From: Micromonospora qiuiae
GTDB lineage: Bacteria > Actinomycetota > Actinomycetes > Mycobacteriales > Micromonosporaceae
DNA: 64,000 nucleotides
Reading direction: 5' to 3'
Assembly (NCBI RefSeq): GCF_016863555.1
Contig: NZ_BOPC01000038.1
Coordinates: forward strand, 1-64,000
The translations under genes and the position numbers were made by a program. Position 1 is the first letter of the stretch, and every line of letters starts with the position of its first letter. Below are positions 9,528 through 17,752 of this stretch, piece after piece. A model generated the notes under the pieces. The model made no database searches. It was not told where the DNA came from and saw only the letters and a program-made list of their open reading frames with translations.

Positions 9528-9669
9528 GCGACGCCGCGCCGACCCGCTCAATCGTGATCTCACGAACCGGGGACCCACTGCAACACCTGGGGTGAATCCG
9601 CGAGCCTCGGCCCGCGGTAGGGCGATCTTCCCGCCCGAATCCGTCAGCTAACCCGGTCGGCGGTGTCGG
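9528..9669 (+). promoter_or_regulatory. ydaO/yuaA-type riboswitch (cyclic di-AMP)
   Basis: The conserved core of the ydaO motif is present in order: GGGGACCCAC (9569-9578), TGGGGTGAATCCGC (9588-9601), GGTAGGG (9616-9622) and the signature CCCGAATCCGTCAGCTAACC (9634-9653). The flanks 9528-9545 and 9654-9669 can pair to form the closing stem (GACGCCGCGCCGAC with GTCGGCGGTGTC). It ends about 16 bases before the start codon of the C39-like peptidase gene, overlapping the approach to its ribosome-binding site. The class binds cyclic di-AMP and in actinobacteria is known mainly upstream of cell-wall hydrolase genes, where ligand turns expression off. Confidence 0.93.
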
Positions 9670-9685
9670 AAGGAGTTCCATCCCC

Positions 9686-10603
9686 GTGCAACACGATCCC
9701 CCCGTTGATCCCACGCCTCCACGGCCCTCGTGGAGGAATGTCGTGAAGCACCACGTCAAACGTCAGCTCCGCCGCCTGGCGGCGGAGCGTCCGTACCAGA
9801 TCGTCGCCGCGTCGGCGGTGGCGCTCGTGCTGGCGACCGGCTCCGGTGCGGTGCTCGCCGGCACCGGGAACGCCCCGCCCACCGCACAGATCACCACCGT
9901 CGCCGAACTGCGTGGCGACGCGGCGGCCTCCCGTGGTGAGGAGCGGGTCGCGCCGTCTCCCTCGACCACGCCGAGCGGCAAGGCTGCGCCCAGTGCCACC
10001 GCCTCGCCGTCGCGCAAGGCCACCTCGGCCGCGCCGGATCCGGACGTGACCAGTAAGAAGGTCGCGCCGAAGAAGCCGAAGAAGCCGAAGCCGCCGAAGA
10101 AGAAGGTGCTGAACTACGCCCACCAGGCCCAGATCAACGGTTACTTCTGCGGCCCGGCCGCCGTGCGGAACGCGCTCAGCGCCGGCGGCGTCGAACGCGA
10201 CCAGGACACCCTGGCCACCCAGCTCCGCACCACCTACGCCGGCACCCACTCGGCGGAGGACACCACCCGCGTCCTCAACGCCGTGGTCAAGGGCAAGCCG
10301 TACCAGACCCGGTGGATCCGTGGCGCATCGGCCACTCCGGCCCAGATGGACCAGCTCCAGGCCGACGTCGTGGCCGCCGTTGCCGACGGGCGCGGCATCG
10401 TGGTGAACGTGGCCGGCAGCGCCACCGACACCAACGGCCGCTGGCACTCCTTCCCCGGCGGGCACTACGTCGCCGTGGTGGGCTACGAGGACGAGGGCCG
10501 GCTGGTGAAGATCGCCGACTCGGCCGACGCGTCCTACCCCTCGTACTGGATGACCACCATCGACCTCGCGAACTGGGCAGCCACCCGGGGCTACTCGGCC
10601 TGA
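9686..10603 (+). CDS. Membrane-anchored or secreted C39-like cysteine peptidase
   Basis: 305 residues. A cytoplasmic basic N-terminus is followed by one membrane segment (about 38-58), a Ser/Thr/Pro-rich stretch and a striking Lys/Pro linker (about 123-141). The peptidase_C39_2-like domain spans about 143-305. The predicted catalytic residues are Cys155 in YFCGPAAV, His260 in GGHYVAVVGY and Asp278 in KIADSAD. The domain faces outward, so it likely trims a cell-wall or surface protein, or peptidoglycan peptides; the substrate is unknown. The GTG start at 9686 has AGGAG 10 bases upstream. Expression is predicted to be controlled by the c-di-AMP riboswitch directly upstream. It could be a pseudo-enzyme only if the triad assignment is wrong. 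Confidence 0.9.
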   Translation: MQHDPPVDPTPPRPSWRNVVKHHVKRQLRRLAAERPYQIVAASAVALVLATGSGAVLAGTGNAPPTAQITTVAELRGDAAASRGEERVAPSPSTTPSGKAAPSATASPSRKATSAAPDPDVTSKKVAPKKPKKPKPPKKKVLNYAHQAQINGYFCGPAAVRNALSAGGVERDQDTLATQLRTTYAGTHSAEDTTRVLNAVVKGKPYQTRWIRGASATPAQMDQLQADVVAAVADGRGIVVNVAGSATDTNGRWHSFPGGHYVAVVGYEDEGRLVKIADSADASYPSYWMTTIDLANWAATRGYSA

Positions 10604-10617
10604 CCGATTTGCGACGC

Positions 10618-10656
10618 GCCGGGCGCCGGTCTCCGACTCGGGGACCGGCGCCCGGC
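10618..10656. terminator. Bidirectional hairpin terminator
   Basis: Fourteen-base perfect stem: GCCGGGCGCCGGTC (10618-10631) pairs with GACCGGCGCCCGGC (10643-10656) around an 11-base loop. It sits in the 57-base gap between the convergent peptidase and TetR genes, the right place for a shared terminator. No U-tract follows, as is usual in actinobacteria. Confidence 0.8.
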
Positions 10657-10660
10657 CGTT

Positions 10661-11314
10661 TCACCTCGGGTCCGCAGCAGGTGGGCCGACCGCAGCCGCA
10701 TCGAGCGCCGGTGCGAACGGCGTCAACGCGGCCCGGACGAGGTCGGGCAGCGACCCCGACGGCACCACGAAACCCGGCATCGACGGCGCCACGTCCGCCG
10801 ACTGCAACCACTGCCGAAGCGCGACCTTGGCGGCCGCACCGAGCCCGGCGGCGAGGACCTGCGCGGTCAAGCGGTCGACGTCCGGGCAGCGCTCGGTGAT
10901 GGCCTCGGCGAGCGGACCCTCGATCGTGGTGACGGTGTCGACGTAGCAGGCGCGCAGGGCGGGACTGGCCGCGATCATCAGCAACGCCTCAGGCGCGTGC
11001 TCACCCTGGTCGGCGTACTGCCCGACGACGGCGTCGATGACGGCGTCGGCGAGGCCGACCTCGGCGGGACGGGCGAGCACGGCCGCCGCGACCTGTGACG
11101 CGCGCTGCGCGGTGACCGCCGCGACAATCGCCTGCTCGCGGCTCGAGAAGTAGTTGTTGTACGTCCTCGGTGAGACGCCGGCCGCCTCGGCGATGTCGTC
11201 GACGCGAACGTTGTCCGGTCCGTGTTTCAGTGCGAGGCGCAGCGCCGCCGTCCGGAGCGCCTCTCTGGTCGCCTGCTTTTTCCGTTCGCGCAACGTGGGC
11301 TGGCCTGCTGTCAC
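10661..11314 (-). CDS. TetR-family transcriptional regulator
   Basis: 217 residues with the GTG start at 11314. The N-terminal helix-turn-helix is typical: RKKQATREALRTAAL, then VDDIAEAAGVSPRTYNNYFSSREQAI (residues about 35-60). The C-terminal ligand domain is not specific enough to name an effector. It is divergently placed from the gene at 11420, and two palindromic sites lie between them, so it most likely represses that gene and itself. A longer in-frame start at 11392 would place the coding region over these operators and is less likely. Confidence 0.92.
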   Translation of the reverse strand: MTAGQPTLRERKKQATREALRTAALRLALKHGPDNVRVDDIAEAAGVSPRTYNNYFSSREQAIVAAVTAQRASQVAAAVLARPAEVGLADAVIDAVVGQYADQGEHAPEALLMIAASPALRACYVDTVTTIEGPLAEAITERCPDVDRLTAQVLAAGLGAAAKVALRQWLQSADVAPSMPGFVVPSGSLPDLVRAALTPFAPALDAAAVGPPAADPR

Positions 11315-11336
11315 CCGCCCACCATCGCACACTCGA

Positions 11337-11364
11337 TGCGTGCGCGCAAACCTGCGTGCACGCA
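11337..11364. promoter_or_regulatory. Two tandem TetR-type operators
   Basis: TGCGTGCACGCA (11353-11364) is a perfect 12-base palindrome. TGCGTGCGCGCA (11337-11348) is the same site with one changed base, 16 bases away centre to centre. Both lie between the TetR start (11314) and the divergent start (11420), and a TAGCGT -10-like box follows at 11374-11379. Spacing of about one and a half helical turns suggests two dimers binding side by side and blocking both promoters. Confidence 0.7.
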
Positions 11365-11419
11365 AAAATGTGCTAGCGTCGCGCCAGCCCAACTTTCTTC
11401 AGCGAAAGGACCGACCACC

Positions 11420-12442
11420 ATGCGCGCCAAGGGCATGACCTACGACACCGGCTTCGTCCGAGACGGCCGCAACTCGGTGCCGCGCCTCGACCCCGAACTG
11501 GTCCGACGCGAGCTGACCATCATCCGTGACGATCTGCACTGCACCGCCGTGCAGATCGTCGGGGGCGAACCCCAGCGACTGGAGCTCGCCGCCCGCGCCG
11601 CCGCCGACCTCGGGCTGGAGGTCTGGTTCTCGCCGTACCCGCTGGATCTGTCGGCCGACGAGATCCTCGCGCTGTTCCTCGACTGCGCCGAGCGGGCCGA
11701 GCGACTGCGCGCGGCCGGAGCCGAGATCGTGTTCGTCGCCGGTGTCGAGCTGAGCATCATGAACCGAGGCTTCCTGGCCGGCGACCGCATCGACGAGCGC
11801 CTCGGCAACCTGCTGGTTGCGGACGGCCGAGCCGAACGGATCGCCGAAGTCCGTGCCCGTCTCGACCGATTCCTCCGTACCGCCGTGGCGGCGATCCGCG
11901 AGCGTTTCCACGGAAAGGTCACCTACGCCGCCATCCCGTTCGAGGGCGTCGACTGGGACCTGTTCGACTTCGTGACCCTCGAACTCATCCGCTCCGCGGA
12001 GGTCGCCGACCGGTTCCGAGACGGCGTACGCGAACTCGTCGCGCAGCCCAAGCCCGTTGCCGTCACCGGCTTCGGTACCGCGACGTGGCGCGGTGCCGGC
12101 GACGTCGCGCCGCGCAGCATGGAGATCATCGAGTACGACGACGTCACCGGCGAACCGGTGCGTCTCGACGGGCGTTACCAGCGCGACGAGGCCGGCCAGG
12201 CGACCTACCTCAGCGAGCTGCTGGAGATTTTCGACAGCGAGGGCGTGGACAGTGCCTTCGTGTACCTCTTCGCGCTGTACAACCTGCCGCACCGCCCCGA
12301 TGGGGATCCCGTCGACGACCTCGACCTCGCCAGCCTCGGAATCGTCAAGGTGCTCGACGGGCGCACCGGCGACACCTACCCCGGCCTGCCCTGGGAACCC
12401 AAAGCCGCCTTCGCCGCCGTCGCCGAAAGTTACTCCGGCTGA
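11420..12442 (+). CDS. Conserved TIM-barrel-like protein of unknown function
   Basis: 340 residues. Strand-like segments such as CTAVQIVGG, LEVWFSP, AEIVFVAGVELS, KVTYAAIPFEGVDWDLFDFVTL and PVAVTGFGTATW fit a glycosidase-like beta/alpha barrel with acidic residues at strand ends (Glu in GVELS). From memory, actinobacterial relatives starting with the same MRxKGxTYDTGF pattern are often labelled 'abortive infection protein', but no mechanism supports that name here. No signal peptide or membrane segment. The ATG at 11420 has AAGGA about 8 bases upstream; an open frame continues upstream to 11222 but crosses the operators. Probably repressed by the divergent TetR. The function call is weak, the gene itself is certain. 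Confidence 0.85.
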   Translation: MRAKGMTYDTGFVRDGRNSVPRLDPELVRRELTIIRDDLHCTAVQIVGGEPQRLELAARAAADLGLEVWFSPYPLDLSADEILALFLDCAERAERLRAAGAEIVFVAGVELSIMNRGFLAGDRIDERLGNLLVADGRAERIAEVRARLDRFLRTAVAAIRERFHGKVTYAAIPFEGVDWDLFDFVTLELIRSAEVADRFRDGVRELVAQPKPVAVTGFGTATWRGAGDVAPRSMEIIEYDDVTGEPVRLDGRYQRDEAGQATYLSELLEIFDSEGVDSAFVYLFALYNLPHRPDGDPVDDLDLASLGIVKVLDGRTGDTYPGLPWEPKAAFAAVAESYSG

Positions 12443-12504
12443 CAGCGGGCGCGGTCCCGGGCCGCGATCACCGGCAGCAGGTGCGGCGGGTCCGACGACA
12501 CGCC

Positions 12505-14202
12505 TCAGGTGGTCGGGGAGAGCGGCTCGGTGGCCGCGACGCGGGGCGTCGGCGGGGCCCAGGTCGGGTCCAGCTCGCGCCGGGCAGCGGTCAGGAACGC
12601 CTCGGCGTACGTCTCGGCGGGGAAGTCACCCAGGTAACGCCGCCGGGTCGCCCAGCGGGCCTCGGCGAGCGGGTCGGTGTCGAGCAGCCGGGTCAGCACG
12701 TCGTCCAGGTCGGCCAGGTCCCGGCGCAGCACATAGCCGGAGGCGGCCAGCGGGAACCGTTCGGTGAACCGCTCCCCGTCGGCGCCCGTGTCGGTGACCG
12801 CGTACGGCTTGCCCGAGTACAGCCAGTCGGAGACGACCCCGGAGACGTCGGAGACCAGGGCGTCGGCGCGGTTCACCGACTCGGCCAGGGTCAGCCGGGC
12901 GGCCGCGGCGCCGAACAGGTGCGCTCGGCCGGTGCGGGACCGGTCGGCGGCGAGCAGGTCGTGCAGCCGTGCCAGATGACGGGCCGAGATCGGGTTCCGC
13001 GTGGTGTAGGGGTGCGCCCGCAGGATCACCGTGGCGCCCCGGTCCAGCAGCCGCCGCAGCAGCGCCTCGGCCATCGGCAGCGAGCAGTAGTCGGCGTCGG
13101 CGTGGTGCCCGGTCCAGGTGGGGGTGTAGAGCACTGTCGGGTTCACCAGGCCACGGGCCGGTTCGGCGCGTACCTCGATCGTCTCGACCTGCGGGCGGCC
13201 GACCACGACAAACTTCTCCGCCGGGATTTCCACTCCGGCTCGGGCGTACCGGTCGATGGCCGCCTCGCCGGCCACGAAGATCCGGTCGAAGATCGCCGAC
13301 ACCGGGTTGGCGCTGGACGCCTTGTCGCTGTCGCCGTGATGCAGCTGGATGTGGGTGAGCTGGGTGAAGCGGAGACAATGGGCGTTCTTCGCGCCGTGGT
13401 TGACGTAGAACGCGACCCGCAGGCTGGGCACGAGCACCTCGTCCATGCTCCGCAGAGTGGGGCAGTAGAGCACCGGGGCGGTGGTGGCCGCCGCGATGGT
13501 GGCCAGCGACTCGGGCTCGCGCACCATCACCACGAACGGCCGGCCGATCCGCGCAAGGTACGGCAACCACATGGTGACCTGGTACTCCGAGCCGGGCGGG
13601 GCGGAGAAGTGCAGCACGAACTCCGGCCGGTGCCGGCGCAGCGCCCGGGTGACCGGCGATCCACCGGCGGCCGGCCGGAACCGCCGCCGGGCCACCTCGA
13701 GCGCGACCGCGCCGGCGACGGCACCCACCAGCAGGGCCGCAGCCAGCGCGACCAGGCCGGGCAGGGCCGCCAGGGCGGCCAGGGCCAGTACGGCGAGCAA
13801 CCCGGCCACGGCATCGCCGAGGCTGGCGGCGACCCGCGGCACCCAGGTGCGCACCGGCAGGTTGGCCGCGCGGATCTCCAGGTTCCCGGCGTCCCGCAGC
13901 GGGCCGGCCAGCAGCAGCAACCCCAGCAGCACCAGAGCGGCGGCGGCCAGCGCCGGGTCGAAACCGGGGCCGAGCTGCCGGGCGTAGCCGACCAGGATTC
14001 CGGCCGCGATCAGGGTGGTTTCCGCGGCGCTGTCGGCGCCGGGGCGTACCCGGCGTTCCCAGACGGTGGCCGCGAGCGCAGCCACCGCCAGGCCGAGCCC
14101 CCAGCCGGTCGCGCTGGTGAACGCGACCACGAGGAACGCCAGCACCGCCCCACCGGTGGCCAACCCTCGGGCGGCCAATTTCCTGACCAGATCACCACGC
14201 AT
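12505..14202 (-). CDS. TagF/TarL-like CDP-glycerol or CDP-ribitol phosphotransferase with membrane N-terminus
   Basis: 565 residues. Residues 1-190 hold about six hydrophobic segments; 195-560 form the glyphos_transf domain (Pfam CDP-glycerol glycerophosphotransferase). Diagnostic motifs are IQLHHGDSDK, VLYTPTWTGHH, VILRAHPY and ADALVSDVSGVVSDWLYSGKP. The enzyme adds glycerol- or ribitol-phosphate units to a growing teichoic-acid-type chain at the inner face of the membrane. The membrane-embedded N-terminus is odd, because TagF and TarL are normally peripheral. The adjacent gene on the same strand makes a CDP-ribitol synthase/reductase, so ribitol phosphate is the likelier unit. It ends 62 bases from the convergent barrel gene, with no clear hairpin between. 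Confidence 0.9.
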   Translation of the reverse strand: MRGDLVRKLAARGLATGGAVLAFLVVAFTSATGWGLGLAVAALAATVWERRVRPGADSAAETTLIAAGILVGYARQLGPGFDPALAAAALVLLGLLLLAGPLRDAGNLEIRAANLPVRTWVPRVAASLGDAVAGLLAVLALAALAALPGLVALAAALLVGAVAGAVALEVARRRFRPAAGGSPVTRALRRHRPEFVLHFSAPPGSEYQVTMWLPYLARIGRPFVVMVREPESLATIAAATTAPVLYCPTLRSMDEVLVPSLRVAFYVNHGAKNAHCLRFTQLTHIQLHHGDSDKASSANPVSAIFDRIFVAGEAAIDRYARAGVEIPAEKFVVVGRPQVETIEVRAEPARGLVNPTVLYTPTWTGHHADADYCSLPMAEALLRRLLDRGATVILRAHPYTTRNPISARHLARLHDLLAADRSRTGRAHLFGAAAARLTLAESVNRADALVSDVSGVVSDWLYSGKPYAVTDTGADGERFTERFPLAASGYVLRRDLADLDDVLTRLLDTDPLAEARWATRRRYLGDFPAETYAEAFLTAARRELDPTWAPPTPRVAATEPLSPTT

Positions 14203-14236
14203 CTCGGTGTCGCCTTCGCGCTACGGTGCCGGCCGG

Positions 14237-15742
14237 TCAGCCGACGGCTGCGGTGTTGATCGGCCGATCGGCCTGGGCGGGCGCGGGGACGGCGAGCGGC
14301 GCCTCGCCGGGCGGCCGACGGACGTCGATCACCTGGCCGGTGAGGTCGGAGATCAGCACGTCGAGCGAGGCCTGGGCGACGGTCTCGGCGGCGAGCAGGG
14401 TGTGCTCGGGCTCCTCGCCGAAGGCCTTCGTCCGCATCGGGGTGGCGGTTCGTTCGGGGTTGATGACGTTCACCCGGACGCCCAGCTCCGCCCACTCGTC
14501 GGACAGGGCCTGGGTGAGGTTGACCAGGGCCGCCTTGGTCGCCGAGTAGAGCGCGTAGTCGGCCCGCCCCCGGGTGTACGAGCTGGAGGTGTAGAGCAGC
14601 AGCTGGCCCTTGGTGTGCTTCAGGTAGGGCAGGGACTGCCGGGCGACGGTCACCGGGCCGACGAAGTTGACCTGGAGCACCCGGTCGATGGTGTCCTGGT
14701 CCATCTCGGCCAGCGCGCCCTTCTCCAGGATCCCGGCGGTGACCACGACGTGGTCGATCCGGCCGGTGGCCTCGAAGGCGGTCCTCAACGCGGCCTCGAC
14801 GTCCTCGGGCCGTTCCACGTGGGTGCCGGTGCTGGAGCGGCTGAACGGGTAGACCTGGGCGCCGTAGCGGCGGGCCAACTCGGTCAGGTCGTGGCCGATG
14901 CCGTAGCTGCCGCCGAAGACGACGATGGTGCGGCCCGCGATCTCCTCGCTGTAGGCGCGATGGTCGGCCAGCCGGGGCACCTTGGCGGCGGCCAGTTGGA
15001 ACAGCTTGTCGGCCAGGTGCACGTCGACCGGGTGGGTGACCTTGATGTTCTCGTCCGAGCCGTCGATCACCTTGATCGGCGTCTCGGGCAGGTACTGCAG
15101 CACCACGCCGCAGTCGTCGGTGGCGGCGAAGTTCGGGTCGCCCTCGGCCCGGCGGTACGCCTCGCGGATGGTCGGCGAGCGGAAGGCCTGCGGGGTCTGG
15201 CCCCGGCGCAGCGTGGACCTGACCGGGATGTCGGTGATGCAGTCGTTCTCGTCGACCTGGATGATCGTGTCGGCCGACGGGATGGCCACGTCGACCGCCG
15301 AGTAGGTCCAGAGCGCGTTCACGCACTCCCGCACGATCCGGCCGCTGAGCAGCGGTCGTACCGCGTCGTGGAAGAGGATGTTGCAGTCTTCCTCGCCGAC
15401 CGCGTCCAGCGCGATGCGGGTGGTGGCGTTGCGGGTGTCGCCGCCCTCGATCACCTTGGTGACCTTGCGGAAGCCGGCCTTGTCCACGATCCGCCGTGCC
15501 TCGTCGAGGTGGCCGGTGGCCATCAGCACGATGATCTCGTCGATCTCCGGCGCGGTCTCGAAGACGCACAGCGTGTGCTCGATGATCGGCTTGCCGGCGA
15601 TCTTCAGGAGCTGCTTGGGGATGCCGAGGCCCAGCCGGGTGCCGGTGCCGCCGGCCAGCACCACGGCCACCGTCCGGGAGGGTCGCCACGGCGCCGGATT
15701 CTCCGGCCGGGTGCCCGGGTCGGTGGTCAGGTCCTGCGTCAT
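14237..15742 (-). CDS. Bifunctional CDP-ribitol pyrophosphorylase / ribulose-5-phosphate reductase (Bcs1/Acs1-like)
   Basis: 501 residues in two parts. Residues about 20-255 are an IspD/TarI-type cytidylyltransferase: VVLAGGTGTRLGLGIPKQLL, GKPIIEHTL, HDAVRPLLS. Residues about 260-490 are a short-chain dehydrogenase: VVFGGSYGIGHD for nucleotide binding and a YALYSATK catalytic Tyr/Lys pair after TSSS. This two-domain order is that of Haemophilus Bcs1, which reduces ribulose 5-phosphate to ribitol 5-phosphate and couples it to CTP, giving CDP-ribitol. In Staphylococcus the two steps are separate proteins, TarI and TarJ. The start at 15742 is preceded by GAGG; the upstream in-frame extension to 15988 overlaps the exporter gene. 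It supplies the polymerase 34 bases downstream. Confidence 0.9.
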   Translation of the reverse strand: MTQDLTTDPGTRPENPAPWRPSRTVAVVLAGGTGTRLGLGIPKQLLKIAGKPIIEHTLCVFETAPEIDEIIVLMATGHLDEARRIVDKAGFRKVTKVIEGGDTRNATTRIALDAVGEEDCNILFHDAVRPLLSGRIVRECVNALWTYSAVDVAIPSADTIIQVDENDCITDIPVRSTLRRGQTPQAFRSPTIREAYRRAEGDPNFAATDDCGVVLQYLPETPIKVIDGSDENIKVTHPVDVHLADKLFQLAAAKVPRLADHRAYSEEIAGRTIVVFGGSYGIGHDLTELARRYGAQVYPFSRSSTGTHVERPEDVEAALRTAFEATGRIDHVVVTAGILEKGALAEMDQDTIDRVLQVNFVGPVTVARQSLPYLKHTKGQLLLYTSSSYTRGRADYALYSATKAALVNLTQALSDEWAELGVRVNVINPERTATPMRTKAFGEEPEHTLLAAETVAQASLDVLISDLTGQVIDVRRPPGEAPLAVPAPAQADRPINTAAVG

Positions 15743-15888
15743 TGCCGGTCCTCGCTCTCGGATGCGTCGCTTGTTTCTGAATGGCCTGGGGGAAAGGTTT
15801 CGCCAAGGTGGCGACGGGATGAACAGTAACGCGCGGACAGCATCGCCCCAACGAGGCGACGCGGCCTCGGCGGCCGTCCGCGGCGGGC

Positions 15889-16707
15889 CTACTTGCCGTT
15901 GGTGAATGCCTCGTAGGCGGGTAGGACCTCCTCGGTAGGGCCGTCCATCCGGATCTCGCCCGATTCCAGCCAGATGGTCCGTTCGCATGTGTCCCGCACC
16001 GAGGAGAGTTGGTGGCTCACCAGGAAGACGGTCCCGGCGCTCTCCCGCAACTCCCGCACCCGCTTCTCGCTGCGCTTGCGGAACCTCTTGTCGCCGGTGG
16101 CGAGCGCCTCGTCGATCAGCAGCACGTCGTGTTGCTTGGCTGCGGCGATGGAGAACCTCAGCCGGGCCGACATGCCGGAGGAGTAGGTACGCATCGGCAG
16201 CGAGGAGAAGTCACCGCGCTGGTTGATCCCGGAGAACTCGATGATCTCCGGCAGCTTGCGCTGCGCCTCGGCGGGGGGCATGCCCATGGCCAGACAGCCG
16301 AGCATGACGTTGCGCTCGCCGGGCAGGTCGTTGAGCAGCGCGGCGTTCACTCCGAGCAGGGAGGGCTGCCCCTGCGTGTAGACCGCACCACGCTCCACCG
16401 GCAACAGCCCGGCGATGGCCCGCAGCAGGGTGGACTTGCCGGAGCCGTTGGTGCCGATCAACCCGATCGCCTCGCCTCGGTACGCGGTGAAGGTGACGCC
16501 GCGTACCGCGTGCACCTCCCGCACGTTCGGCGCCGAGGTGCGGGTCACCATCCTCCTGAAGGCCGCCACCGGACTCTGGTTGCCGGCGGCGCCCCGGTAC
16601 ACCCGGTAGACGACATGGGCGTCGTCCACCACCACGGTCGGGATCCGCTCCTGGATCCGGGGCAGAGTCACCGTCACATCATTGGACATCGCGAGATGAT
16701 CAACCAC
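15889..16707 (-). CDS. Teichoic acid/O-antigen exporter ATP-binding subunit (TagH-like)
   Basis: 272 residues. ABC ATPase with Walker A GTNGSGKST, signature region YSSGMSARLRFSIA, Walker B DVLLIDEALATGD and the switch histidine in FLVSHQ. YSSGM in place of the usual LSGGQ, and an upstream stretch before the Walker motif (VAAFRRMVTRTSAPNVREVHAVRGV), are typical of polysaccharide exporters of the TagH/RfbB group. There is no C-terminal carbohydrate-binding extension. The GTG at 16707 overlaps the TagG-like gene by 8 bases and has AGGAG 8 bases upstream inside that gene; an ATG at 16689 is the alternative. It pairs with the next gene to flip a lipid-linked polymer. Confidence 0.93.
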   Translation of the reverse strand: MVDHLAMSNDVTVTLPRIQERIPTVVVDDAHVVYRVYRGAAGNQSPVAAFRRMVTRTSAPNVREVHAVRGVTFTAYRGEAIGLIGTNGSGKSTLLRAIAGLLPVERGAVYTQGQPSLLGVNAALLNDLPGERNVMLGCLAMGMPPAEAQRKLPEIIEFSGINQRGDFSSLPMRTYSSGMSARLRFSIAAAKQHDVLLIDEALATGDKRFRKRSEKRVRELRESAGTVFLVSHQLSSVRDTCERTIWLESGEIRMDGPTEEVLPAYEAFTNGK

Positions 16708-17596
16708 GGCCGTACTCCTGTTCGCCGCGCCAGAAGTAGAGGTAGCCGCCGAGGCCCATCACGATCGTCCAACCCAGCGCGATCAGCCAGGTCAGCGGCA
16801 GGGAGGGGTTGAGCAGCGGCGCGTTTTCCAGCAGGGCGACCCGGACTAGCTCGATGTAGACCAGCATCGGATTGAACTGAAGCACCGTGGTGGCCCAACC
16901 GGGCAGGGCCTCGGCGAACAGTTCGACGCTGTAGAGCACGCCGGAGCCGTACATCCAGGCCCGCAGGATGAAGGGCATGACCTGCTTCAGGTCGGTGGCC
17001 TTGGCGCCCAGCCGGGCCATCGTCATGGTCAGCCCGGCGTTGAAGATCGTCTGGAGCAGGATCGCCGGCACGAGCATCAGCCACATCAGGGTGAGCGGTT
17101 CCCCGGTGGCCAGCACGATCCCGAACAGGACCAGCAGCGAGCCGATCAGCTGCTGGAACTGCTGGACGGTGATGGCCAGCGGCAGGCAGGCCCGGGGGAA
17201 GTGCAGCGCCCGGATCAGACCGAGGTTTCCGCTGATCGCCTGGGTGCCGTTCTGCACGCTGGTCTGGGTGAAGTTGAAGATGAACACGCCGGCGGTGAGG
17301 TAGGCGAGGAAGTTGTCCATGCCCCGGTTCTGTTTGAGGATCAGACCGAAGATGAGGAAGTAGACCGCCGCGTTGGTCAGCGGGGTGAGCACCTGCCAGA
17401 GCTGTCCGAGCCGGGCGTTGCTGAACGAGGCCGTCAGCTTGGCGTGGGCGTACGCGGAGATGAAGTGCCGGTACTGCCAGAGTTGGCGGGTGTAGCGGCT
17501 CAGCGAGGGGCGCTCGCCAGCTATCCGTAGCCCGTACCGGGTGGCCAGCTGGGCTGGGGTCAGGCCGGAGTCGGGGTCGGCCAGCGCGTTGGCCAT
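16700..17596 (-). CDS. Teichoic acid/O-antigen exporter permease (TagG-like)
   Basis: 298 residues with six membrane segments of ABC-2 permease type. The family pattern around the first helix (KLTASFSNARLGQLWQVLTPLTNAAVYFLIFGLIL) and the later LLFGIVLATGEPLTL and YGSGVLYS segments are visible. The ATG at 17596 is the best start; a long open frame continues upstream over the divergent TetR promoter and is not credible. It forms a two-gene exporter with the ATPase that overlaps its 3' end. With the polymerase and CDP-ribitol gene downstream on the same strand it makes a four-gene set for polymer synthesis and export. Confidence 0.93.
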   Translation of the reverse strand: MANALADPDSGLTPAQLATRYGLRIAGERPSLSRYTRQLWQYRHFISAYAHAKLTASFSNARLGQLWQVLTPLTNAAVYFLIFGLILKQNRGMDNFLAYLTAGVFIFNFTQTSVQNGTQAISGNLGLIRALHFPRACLPLAITVQQFQQLIGSLLVLFGIVLATGEPLTLMWLMLVPAILLQTIFNAGLTMTMARLGAKATDLKQVMPFILRAWMYGSGVLYSVELFAEALPGWATTVLQFNPMLVYIELVRVALLENAPLLNPSLPLTWLIALGWTIVMGLGGYLYFWRGEQEYGRG

Positions 17597-17752
17597 GGGG
17601 AAGAGCGCTCCGATCTTGTCGTGCCGGCGGGATGGTGCGACGTGGAATCTAGCGTGGCCAGTGCGGGGGAGCGCCGCCCCCGTCGCTGCGTGGACAGTAG
17701 TCCGAAACACGTCGGGACGCAACCGTAGCGTCGTTGCGGTACATTGTCGCAC

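Noticed and set aside
11420-12442. Phage-defence gene, suggested by the 'abortive infection' label attached to relatives
   Set aside because: The sequence shows a barrel-type enzyme with no toxin, nuclease or sensor domain and no other defence genes around; the label is not supported here.
17744-17752. TTG start for the TetR gene
   Set aside because: It falls immediately after a -10-like box where transcription would not yet have begun; the GTG at 17753 fits better.
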